In this document: piece by piece, positions 7,622-13,567 of the stretch
Numbering within the stretch: position 1 is the first letter of the stretch
Layout: the number at the start of each line of letters is the position of its first letter
DNA from: CAZPBO01 sp964584815
GTDB lineage: Bacteria; Planctomycetota; SKW154
Length of the DNA stretch: 15,457 nt
Assembly: GCA_964584815.1 (NCBI GenBank)
Contig: CAZPBO010000052.1
Location: 1 to 15,457, forward strand
Reading direction: 5' to 3'
Program-made: the position numbers and the translations under genes
Notes under the pieces: generated by a model
Database searches by the model: none
What the model was told of the DNA's origin: nothing
Seen by the model: the letters and a program-made list of their open reading frames with translations, nothing else

Positions 7622-8403
7622 GATGGCTTCTTGTCGTTGCACTGCTCTCTGCAGTATGCGCCGGTGAGAAGGATAAAAAGAGTGAATTTGAGCGTGCCAG
7701 AGAAAAAGCCGTCAAGAAAAAACGACCCATCATCATAGTCGCCACCCCATCAAAAGAAGACCCCTTCTATCTGAAAACCTCCCAACTCCTGAAAGGTAAA
7801 AAAGTTAAACACGCCACATCCGCTACCGAAAAAGCCTTCCTCAAAACCGAATGTGAAGAGAACGACAAGCAACACCAAAAACTGCTTGAGACGCTGCAAC
7901 TTTCTCCCGACGACAAAGCGCTCCTCGTCTGCGACTATCAGTTGGTGGTGGTGCGCTCCTTTGCGGATGTTCCCAAGGCAGACGACCTAACAGCCGCCAT
8001 AAAAGAGGCAAAACAGCAATGCAAACGGAAAAAGAAGGTGATGGCAAAAATAGAGAAACTGTTCCGCGCCGCCAAATCCGCGTTCGCAAAAAGCGACTAC
8101 AAAACTGCCGGCAAACTCTGCCGACAGATACGCCAAATGAAAAATGATTATGAGAAAAAATATCCTGATGACGAGTTGAGAAGCGATATCTTTGACACCC
8201 TCAAAAGGTGGGCAAAAGAGGTGAAGGAGAAAGCACTGAAGATATTGAGCGATTCATCGCTGCAGGCAGAAAGCGGCAATCTCGGCGCCGCTGTCGCAAG
8301 CCTCAAGAAAGCCGAGGTCTACAAAGGCTTTGACGAAGAGTTGGACAAGATACTTGAGGCGCAACGGCACTACATAGAAGATTTGATGAAGGGGAAAAAA
8401 TAA
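7618..8403 (+). CDS. exported protein, thioredoxin-fold-like N-terminus without CxxC, helical C-terminus
   Basis: No firm family. The 261 aa product has a signal peptide of about 16 residues (MRWLLVVALLSAVCA). Residues about 20-130 (FERAREKAVKKKRPIIIVATP, then DDKALLVCDYQLVVVRSF) resemble the opening of thioredoxin-like modules that begin with a helix of the 'A..KA..KKPI' kind, but no CxxC follows, so redox chemistry is unlikely. Residues 135-261 are Lys/Glu-rich helices that may form TPR-like pairs or a coiled coil. It starts within the gltX stop (ATGA) with GGAGGG at 7606-7611 and a 6-base spacer, so it is translationally coupled to gltX though unrelated in function. The coding strand is strongly C- and A-rich, unlike the tatD region. 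Confidence 0.7.
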   Translation: MRWLLVVALLSAVCAGEKDKKSEFERAREKAVKKKRPIIIVATPSKEDPFYLKTSQLLKGKKVKHATSATEKAFLKTECEENDKQHQKLLETLQLSPDDKALLVCDYQLVVVRSFADVPKADDLTAAIKEAKQQCKRKKKVMAKIEKLFRAAKSAFAKSDYKTAGKLCRQIRQMKNDYEKKYPDDELRSDIFDTLKRWAKEVKEKALKILSDSSLQAESGNLGAAVASLKKAEVYKGFDEELDKILEAQRHYIEDLMKGKK

Positions 8404-8404
8404 A

Positions 8405-8433
8405 AGGCGGCTCAGCGCAAAGCCAAGCCGCCT
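8405..8433 (-). terminator. Rho-independent terminator of hsp20
   Basis: AGGCGGCT (8405-8412) and AGCCGCCT (8426-8433) form an 8-bp GC-rich stem with a 13-base loop. Read on the - strand, the stem is followed by TTTTATTTTTT, the U-tract expected for intrinsic termination of hsp20. On the + strand the stem is followed by CACAACC, so it would stop transcription from the 7618 gene poorly. It separates two convergent units. Confidence 0.65.
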
Positions 8434-8451
8434 CACAACCACCAGCGCTCC

Positions 8452-8895
8452 TTACTTCTTCTTAACCTTAATCGGAATCTCGCGACGCTTCTTCGCCTCG
8501 CTCTTCTTCAACATCACCGTCAAAAGACCGTGCTCAAATGTCGCCTCCACCGAATCGGGGTCAACCTCTTCAGGCAACTGAACAGCACGGGAAAACGACC
8601 CAAAAACCCGCTCACGGAAATAGAAGCGCCGTTTCTCGTCCTTCCCCTCGTGCTCCTCCTTCTTCTCCCCACGAATCGTCAGCAAATCCCCGTGCAACTC
8701 CACCTTCACATCTTTGGGCTCAATGCCTGGCAACTCAGCCGTCACCTTGATAGCGTCTCCTGTATCCTCCACATCCAACACAGGGAAACGCGCCTCAAAC
8801 ATCCGCTCCGAAAGCACCCTTCTCGGGAAAAAGTCCTCCACCAGCCTCTCCAACTCCTTGAACGGATTCCAATCAGACCACCTCACAATCGCCAT
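8452..8895 (-). CDS. small heat-shock protein, Hsp20/alpha-crystallin family
   Basis: An ATP-independent holdase chaperone that forms oligomers and keeps unfolding proteins soluble for Hsp70/ClpB. The 147 aa length is standard. Residues 1-40 form the N-terminal arm (WNPFKELERL), the alpha-crystallin domain runs from about 42 to 133 with the hallmark ATFEHGLLTV (118-127), and the C-terminal IxI/V anchor is IPI at 140-142. On the - strand a GGAGGGG stands shortly before the ATG at 8895. It lies alone between a terminator and a sigma-54-type promoter, which suggests separate, activator-dependent expression rather than sigma-32 or HrcA/CIRCE control; no CIRCE repeat is seen. Confidence 0.95.
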   Translation of the reverse strand: MAIVRWSDWNPFKELERLVEDFFPRRVLSERMFEARFPVLDVEDTGDAIKVTAELPGIEPKDVKVELHGDLLTIRGEKKEEHEGKDEKRRFYFRERVFGSFSRAVQLPEEVDPDSVEATFEHGLLTVMLKKSEAKKRREIPIKVKKK

Positions 8896-8947
8896 CGCCT
8901 ACCCCTCCAAAAAGCCCAAAACCGCTTCAGGAACCACCGGATGCGAT

Positions 8948-8963
8948 TGCAAAGACCGTGCCA
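8948..8963 (-). promoter_or_regulatory. sigma-54 (-24/-12) promoter of hsp20
   Basis: On the - strand the sequence reads TGGCACG-GTCT-TTGCA, a full match to the core RpoN consensus TGGCACG-N4-TTGCW. It lies in the 114-base gap upstream of hsp20 in the right orientation. Counting 12 bases from the -12 C places transcription start near 8937, giving a leader of about 42 bases. Sigma-54 promoters need an AAA+ activator and ATP; none is encoded in this window. Confidence 0.75.
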
Positions 8964-8969
8964 CAATCA

Positions 8970-9000
8970 AAACAGGCTTGAAACAGGCTTGCGAAACAGG
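8970..9000 (-). repeat. three phased CCTGTTT direct repeats upstream of the hsp20 promoter
   Basis: AAACAGG occurs at 8970-8976, 8981-8987 and 8994-9000 on the + strand (CCTGTTT on the - strand). The first two are 11 bases apart and followed by CTTG; the third is 13 bases further. They lie about 33-63 bases upstream of the predicted start, close to one helical turn apart, so they may be binding sites for an activator or a bending protein. Confidence 0.45.
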
Positions 9001-9009
9001 TGTCCACTC

Positions 9010-9594
9010 TTATTCAGTGTCGTTCTGACCCTCCCCTGAACGCAGGCGAGTCAAAACGACCACACTGTCCCCCTCAACACCACGCAACTGCCCGAAAAAC
9101 GCCTTCAGAATTGATGAAAGGAGACCACGAATGAAAGGGTTAAGATGAACAGGGATTTTATCGGTGAAGGCGGCGCTCTGGCGTCGCCGCGGCTTCAACT
9201 TGCGCGCTAACTCTTCCAACTCCTCGCAGACCCCATCCACTCGCAAAAGCGTGTTTTTATACTCGCCCTGCCCCACCACAATCTTGGGATAATCAGACTC
9301 CTTAAGCCCTTCAACAACGACAAAATCGGCAATCACAGAAAGGGCATTCAGAACATCGTCAGCCTTAAGTGGATGCATACGCAGAAGACAGCAGGAGTTG
9401 GAGAGGAAAACGGTGGGGGACGCACCCGATGAGAAGAGTCTGGCGCTGTCTTTAGTGGACGGCTCCAAATCCGCGTCAGACGCGGAATGTTTCAGCGCCG
9501 CAACGCTGTAGCCGCGCTCTCGCAACAACCAAACCAGCCTGCACGCCACCTGCGTCTTGCCAGAGTTCTTCTCACCAACTACGCAGATTATCAT
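9010..9594 (-). CDS. mobB: molybdopterin-guanine dinucleotide biosynthesis protein MobB
   Basis: A P-loop GTP-binding protein that assists MobA in attaching GMP to molybdopterin. The 194 aa product shows the Walker A GEKNSGKT (7-14), the LKH motif (34-36), the KDSARLFSSGA segment (48-58), hydrophobic beta strand DFVVVEGLK (90-98) and YPKIVV (102-107). Residues about 145-175 (IPVHLNPFIRGLLSSI, GQLRGV) look like a C-terminal extension found on many thermophile MobB proteins. The ATG at 9594 overlaps the histidine kinase stop as ATGA, so it is the last gene of the kaiC operon. No other Moco gene is near, which is odd; the protein could instead be a MobB-like GTPase recruited for another task. 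Confidence 0.85.
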   Translation of the reverse strand: MIICVVGEKNSGKTQVACRLVWLLRERGYSVAALKHSASDADLEPSTKDSARLFSSGASPTVFLSNSCCLLRMHPLKADDVLNALSVIADFVVVEGLKESDYPKIVVGQGEYKNTLLRVDGVCEELEELARKLKPRRRQSAAFTDKIPVHLNPFIRGLLSSILKAFFGQLRGVEGDSVVVLTRLRSGEGQNDTE

Positions 9595-10811
9595 CCCCTT
9601 TTCTCCTCTGCAGGAGCACCAGGTAGATACACTCTGAACTCTGTCCCTTTACCCACTTCACTGTCCACCTCAACCCGCCCGTTATGCTGTTTCGTGGTGT
9701 TATAACAGTTGTAAAGCCCCAGTCCTGTGCCTTTCTTCTTCGTGGTGAAGAACGGCTCAAATATGTGCGGCAGTTTGTCTTCAGGAATGCCGCAACCTGT
9801 ATCGGATATCTTAAAGCAGACCATCCCCTCTGGAGCAGTCTCCACAGCAACTGTCAATGTGCCACCTTGCGGCATCGCATCCATCGCGTTCATCATAAGA
9901 TTCATAAAGACATCGCTCATCTGCCGTCTGTTGGCGAGAACATAGATGTTCTCTTGGTAGCGGCGCACCAGTTTTATCTTCCTGCTTTTGCACTCACTCT
10001 CAACAAGAGAGGCGGGTTCCTCTATTAACTCCTTTGCTTCTACGACAACCTTACGGGGTTTTGTCGGCTTGGAGTATTTCAGGAGGCGTTCTACGAGGTC
10101 TTTTGCACGCTTCAGACCACGACTCAAACGCTCCAATGTATCAGGTGTCGCCTCCATCCCATCCTGCAGCAGTTGCACAAGCCCATAAGCCGATGCGAGC
10201 GGGTTCTTTATCTCGTGCGTCAGAGAAGCAAGCAGGAGGTTTATAGCGGCAAGCCGCTCCTGTTCTATCAGACGCCTATGCGCCTCTTCAATCTGCTCCA
10301 CCTTATGCGCTAACTCTTGGTAAAGGTCCATCATCCTGATAGAGATAGCGCAAACCGCGCCCAACGCTGACATCACCTCATTCTGGATATCATCCATATC
10401 AGAAGATGTGGCAGGATAAAAACAGGCAAAACCAACCACTTCCGCCTCCACAGTAAGAGGCACAATAAGCACTTTCTCACCTTCTTTCAACCCCGGTAAG
10501 CAGGCGCTGGCAGGCAAATCTTGCGGTGTTGTGGATTCAAGAAGTGGCAAAACCGTATCAGGTGGATGGGTAGGCGGCTCTATCTCTCCTCTCCACGCCA
10601 CCAGTGTCAAATCCGACTCGGTCTTGGTAAACAGCGCCGCCATATCAACAGAACGCCCCAACGCATCTACCATTATGTCAAGTATGAAACGCAGAAGAAC
10701 ATCCCTCTCCAACTTGGAGCAGGCAAGATGTAATGCTGCGTTCACAGAAGAAACATAACCCAAAGCATCACGCAGTCGGGTCGTTCGCGTCTGCCTGTCT
10801 GGTCTCTTCAT
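9591..10811 (-). CDS. soluble GAF-domain sensor histidine kinase
   Basis: A 406 aa kinase with no membrane segment. Residues about 36-165 form a GAF-like sensor domain, followed by a coiled linker (ELAHKVEQIEEAHRRL). The H-box SLTHEIKNPL places the phospho-accepting His at 199. The catalytic domain has an N-box (Asn304, Asn308), the G1 motif DTGCGIP (337-343), the F-box FEPFFTTK and the G2 motif GTGLGL (361-366). All residues needed for autophosphorylation are present; the type resembles NtrB/ZraS-like kinases. It starts one base into the stop of the preceding small gene (TGATG) and ends as ATGA with mobB. No response regulator is present, so it is an orphan here. Unlike cyanobacterial SasA it has no obvious KaiB-like domain. 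Confidence 0.93.
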   Translation of the reverse strand: MKRPDRQTRTTRLRDALGYVSSVNAALHLACSKLERDVLLRFILDIMVDALGRSVDMAALFTKTESDLTLVAWRGEIEPPTHPPDTVLPLLESTTPQDLPASACLPGLKEGEKVLIVPLTVEAEVVGFACFYPATSSDMDDIQNEVMSALGAVCAISIRMMDLYQELAHKVEQIEEAHRRLIEQERLAAINLLLASLTHEIKNPLASAYGLVQLLQDGMEATPDTLERLSRGLKRAKDLVERLLKYSKPTKPRKVVVEAKELIEEPASLVESECKSRKIKLVRRYQENIYVLANRRQMSDVFMNLMMNAMDAMPQGGTLTVAVETAPEGMVCFKISDTGCGIPEDKLPHIFEPFFTTKKKGTGLGLYNCYNTTKQHNGRVEVDSEVGKGTEFRVYLPGAPAEEKRG

Positions 10812-11053
10812 CAGTGGTTCTCGCTTTCATCAGTGCCAACACGCGGTTTTATATAGCAATAGAGGGCATCAGCGTCGGCACCCTCTTTGCGCAGGATGCC
10901 AAGAGTCACAAGGTGCTCCAACACATCACGAACATACTCCTCAGGTCTGCCAAGCCGAAGTGCTATTCCGCCTGCTGTGTCCACAGTGTAAGGATTGCGC
11001 GCGAAAAAGTGGAGCAACTCAATCCGCAGTTTGTCCATCTGCCGAGATGTCAT
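10811..11053 (-). CDS. small winged-helix-like protein
   Basis: An 80 aa product that looks like one winged-helix unit: helix DKLRIELLHFFARNP (7-21), TAGGIALRLG (26-35), recognition-helix-like PEEYVRDVLEHLVTLGIL (37-54) and a wing DALYCYIKP (62-70). Such domains bind DNA or act as protein adaptors; the residues do not decide which. I chose ATG 11053 because AGGAAGG (11062-11068) lies 8 bases upstream; the frame extends to a TTG at 11077, which would deepen the overlap with the membrane-protein gene from 35 to 59 bases. It is sandwiched between the membrane protein and the kinase with overlaps on both sides, so it is very likely made together with them. Confidence 0.75.
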   Translation of the reverse strand: MTSRQMDKLRIELLHFFARNPYTVDTAGGIALRLGRPEEYVRDVLEHLVTLGILRKEGADADALYCYIKPRVGTDESENH

Positions 11054-11801
11054 CAACACATCCTTCCTGCGTCTCAAACCTCATAAATATAAACCCACAA
11101 AGGAAAAGGGCAAGAGAAAAATCAAACAACGCCAATCCAACCAACTTGAGCGGCTGATTATAGAAAAAAGCGATAAAAATCTGCGCCGCTATCGCGGTGG
11201 CAAAACCTGCATAAAGCAATCCCGCAAAAACGGTGCGACGAACGCGTAGATAAACCCCAAATGAGTGCGCCGTAACGGCAAGAATCGGTGTCACAAGCAT
11301 AAGCGCAGTCGCCTTCTCAAGCAACTCCGCATCTCTTAAAACGCAACACATATAACCGGTCGCAAACAGCGAGCATAGGAAAATGATAACAGGCAGCAAC
11401 ACCCATAACCTGCTCCTGTCAGGATAAAATACATACACCGCACCCGCCAGAAAACCGCAACACCAAAAAAGCAAGCCAACCTTCAAGGCAAATGATGTCC
11501 TCACCCCACTTGCATCAAGACAGCCAAAAGAGGAGAAAAGCCAGCCCAACATCATAGCAAAAAGCCCAAGGAACGAAACGCCCCAGACGAAAGCGAGCGG
11601 ATTGGCACGACCCGTCACTGCCCAACGCCATAAAAGATAGACCGCCGTCAAAACGGAAAGCAACCCACCTACGAAAGACCAAATAAAGACTCCAGCATCC
11701 ACCTTGAAAGCAAGCACAGGAACACTGTAACGGGTCAAAACGACCACAATCCCAAGCACAAGGACAGAAAGCACCACCACAACGGTGCCAACTCTGGGCA
11801 T
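11019..11801 (-). CDS. 8-TM integral membrane protein of unknown function
   Basis: No recognised family. The 260 aa product has eight hydrophobic segments near residues 4-22, 37-57, 69-92, 105-125, 133-154, 164-186, 190-213 and 219-241, with a short acidic tail (about 242-260). The bundle and the absence of transporter motifs recall membrane sensor modules of the MASE type, but this is only resemblance. ATG 11801 lies 10 bases after the kaiC stop and is preceded by GGGGAGG (11805-11811); the frame runs back to 11867 but that would overlap kaiC. Placed between KaiC and the soluble histidine kinase, it could be the membrane input that the kinase lacks. Confidence 0.8.
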   Translation of the reverse strand: MPRVGTVVVVLSVLVLGIVVVLTRYSVPVLAFKVDAGVFIWSFVGGLLSVLTAVYLLWRWAVTGRANPLAFVWGVSFLGLFAMMLGWLFSSFGCLDASGVRTSFALKVGLLFWCCGFLAGAVYVFYPDRSRLWVLLPVIIFLCSLFATGYMCCVLRDAELLEKATALMLVTPILAVTAHSFGVYLRVRRTVFAGLLYAGFATAIAAQIFIAFFYNQPLKLVGLALFDFSLALFLCGFIFMRFETQEGCVDDISADGQTAD

Positions 11802-11811
11802 CTGCCTCCCC

Positions 11812-13260
11812 TTACAAACGCATCTTGCGGATAATCCTTTTGCCAATATCGCTCTTTGTGGGTGCACCCTGCATAATGCCTGTCACCGCACCCAGCACCT
11901 CGCCCACCTCTATCCCTTTGTCCGTTATGCGGTAAAAGACGATGTCACGGGAATGCGCCGTCCCGCGCGACTTCAGAACCGTCAACACCCGCTCTATGCG
12001 CGAGTTCAACTCCACATAACGCATTATAATGGCGGTGTCCACAACACTTGAAATGCCACGGGTCGTCAACCGTCGCTCACCCAACAACTCGTGCGTCTCG
12101 TCCGTCAAAAGCGTCGTCACCCCGCAACTCTTCGCGTAGTCCACCAAAAGATACACCATATTGCGGAATTGATGCTCCTTAGGTATGCGCACAGAAAGCG
12201 TTGAAACAGAATCAAAAACCATACGACGGATTCCGTAATGCTTGAACTCCCGCTTTATGGCGCAGGCAAGTTCGTTGAAGTCCACATCCGCAGGAACCCG
12301 ATAAAGGAAACGCAATAAACCGCGCTCAACGGCATCCCCTATTCCAAAACCGAACCCTGTAGCCAGACGCATTATCTCAGTGGGACGCTCCTCAAGCGAT
12401 ACGAAAAGCCCCCGCTCGCCCTTCCTTGCCCCCGAACAGAGAAATTGCAACCCCAAAACAGTCTTGCCCACACCCGTCGCACCACTTACAAGCATCGCCG
12501 AACCACGCAATACCCCACCCGAAAGCAACCTGTCCAGACCCCCAACCCCCACCGACACCCGCTCCTTGCCCCAATCCTCCGCCACATCCTCCACCACCTC
12601 AAGACGCGGATAAACCACTATCCCATCACCTGTTATCTCAAATGTGTGAACACCCGGTCTGTGATACTGCCCACGGGTCTTCACCACCTCTACCGTCCTT
12701 ATACGCCCCCGCGTCAACCACGGCTCATAACCCAAACGCACTATACCGTCAACTATGTGCTCCTCCACCGCCCCAGGAGCACTTTCAGTAGCAAGAAGCG
12801 ATGTCACCCCCATCCCTTTAAGAGCGCTGACAAGGCTGTAAATGGCATTGCGCGCATCAGACTCCCGCTCAAAAAGCGCCTTTATGTTGCTCACACTGTC
12901 AACATAGACCCTCCCAGCCCCCACCTCCTTGACCGCCTGCCTTATAACCTCAAGCCCCCTCTCACTGGCACAAACCCGTGCCGATGTGAACAAAATCCTC
13001 ACCATATCCTGCGACTCAAGTTCCTTAAAATCCCACCCAAAACTTGCAGCGTCACGATACAACTGTTCAGGAAACTCCTCAAGCGTTACCACCACCCCCT
13101 TCTGCTTATATCGGTTCACTCCCTCCCAGATGAACTGCAAACCAAAAGTCGTTTTGCCCGTCCCCGGAGCACCCTGAATCAGATAGGAACTGCCCGCATG
13201 AATTCCACCAGGAATCAGTTCATCAAAACCGACAACACCAAACTCCACCGTCGCCCCCAT
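11812..13260 (-). CDS. kaiC: double-domain KaiC-family ATPase
   Basis: A RecA-fold signalling ATPase; in cyanobacteria KaiC forms a hexamer and is the core of the circadian clock, while many other bacteria carry relatives with stress or timing roles. The 482 aa product has two KaiC domains: CI with Walker A GAPGTGKT (30-37), catalytic Glu61-Glu62 and Walker B Asp121; CII with GATGVGKT (260-267), Glu290-Glu291 and Asp350. The segment LTTRGISSVVDT (398-409) aligns with the S. elongatus phosphorylation region, placing Thr399, Ser404 and Ser405 at positions 426, 431 and 432. The tail GIMQGAPTKS resembles the KaiC C-terminal GxPT region. GGAGG (13270-13274) lies 9 bases before the ATG. It is first in a five-gene operon; no kaiA or kaiB is in view. 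The symbol denotes family, not proven clock function. Confidence 0.92.
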   Translation of the reverse strand: MGATVEFGVVGFDELIPGGIHAGSSYLIQGAPGTGKTTFGLQFIWEGVNRYKQKGVVVTLEEFPEQLYRDAASFGWDFKELESQDMVRILFTSARVCASERGLEVIRQAVKEVGAGRVYVDSVSNIKALFERESDARNAIYSLVSALKGMGVTSLLATESAPGAVEEHIVDGIVRLGYEPWLTRGRIRTVEVVKTRGQYHRPGVHTFEITGDGIVVYPRLEVVEDVAEDWGKERVSVGVGGLDRLLSGGVLRGSAMLVSGATGVGKTVLGLQFLCSGARKGERGLFVSLEERPTEIMRLATGFGFGIGDAVERGLLRFLYRVPADVDFNELACAIKREFKHYGIRRMVFDSVSTLSVRIPKEHQFRNMVYLLVDYAKSCGVTTLLTDETHELLGERRLTTRGISSVVDTAIIMRYVELNSRIERVLTVLKSRGTAHSRDIVFYRITDKGIEVGEVLGAVTGIMQGAPTKSDIGKRIIRKMRL

Positions 13261-13308
13261 AACGATTTTCCTCCCTCAAATATATCACAAATTGGCACGA
13301 GAAACAGT

Positions 13309-13326
13309 GATTTTCATAAGAAAATC
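13309..13326. repeat. palindrome, possible operator upstream of kaiC
   Basis: GATTTTC-ATAA-GAAAATC is a perfect 7-bp inverted repeat with a 4-base centre, about 50 bases upstream of the kaiC ATG. Its AT-rich symmetric form suits a dimeric regulator, for instance the Xre-type protein encoded divergently. No second copy was noticed. Confidence 0.4.
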
Positions 13327-13379
13327 CACAAAAACAACCTGTTGCCTCCTCTAACACTTTGCATTTTCTGCAATTGGAT

Positions 13380-13415
13380 GGAGGGAGCCGAGGGGGTTAT
13401 GTTTCGGCTCCCTCC
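13380..13415. repeat. 12-bp perfect inverted repeat (strong hairpin)
   Basis: GGAGGGAGCCGA (13380-13391) and TCGGCTCCCTCC (13404-13415) pair perfectly around a 12-base loop. Neither strand has a T-run after the stem, so it is not a standard intrinsic terminator. It may be part of a small RNA, a transcript-leader structure of kaiC, or a protein-binding cruciform. Confidence 0.6.
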
Positions 13416-13514
13416 CGCGGCGACGGAGGCATTTCCATTCATAATGTAATCTGCGCGATGGCGGATGTCAACTATTTTATGACAGGCGTGCTGAAAATTG
13501 TTGCCACTATCGCC

Positions 13515-13543
13515 TTGACCCATCACAAAACTTACACTATCAT
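13515..13543 (+). promoter_or_regulatory. sigma-70-type promoter of the Xre regulator gene
   Basis: TTGACC (13515-13520) and TATCAT (13538-13543) are 17 bp apart. Transcription would start near 13550, leaving about 18 bases of leader that contains the AGGAA ribosome-binding site (13556-13560), 7 bases before the ATG. Confidence 0.55.
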
Positions 13544-13567
13544 ATATATTGATTCAGGAACCTCACA

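Larger units (their letters stand above)
13261..13567. other. divergent intergenic region between kaiC and the Xre regulator gene
   Basis: 307 bases without a convincing gene. It holds the kaiC ribosome-binding site, a palindrome (13309-13326), a small stem TTGCA/TGCAA (13359-13373), a 12-bp hairpin (13380-13415) and the regulator promoter (13515-13543). A clear kaiC promoter is not seen: the best -10-like TATATT on the - strand (13279-13284) lies too close to the start codon. Confidence 0.6.

Noticed and set aside
13291..13310. TGGCACG on the + strand as a second sigma-54 site
   Set aside because: The -12 part is missing: ACAGT stands where TTGCW should be.
12445..13449. 334-codon open frame on the + strand
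   Set aside because: It is the antisense shadow of kaiC: rich in His, Pro, Arg and Thr, with no ribosome-binding site and no recognisable motif, while the - strand frame has complete KaiC motifs.
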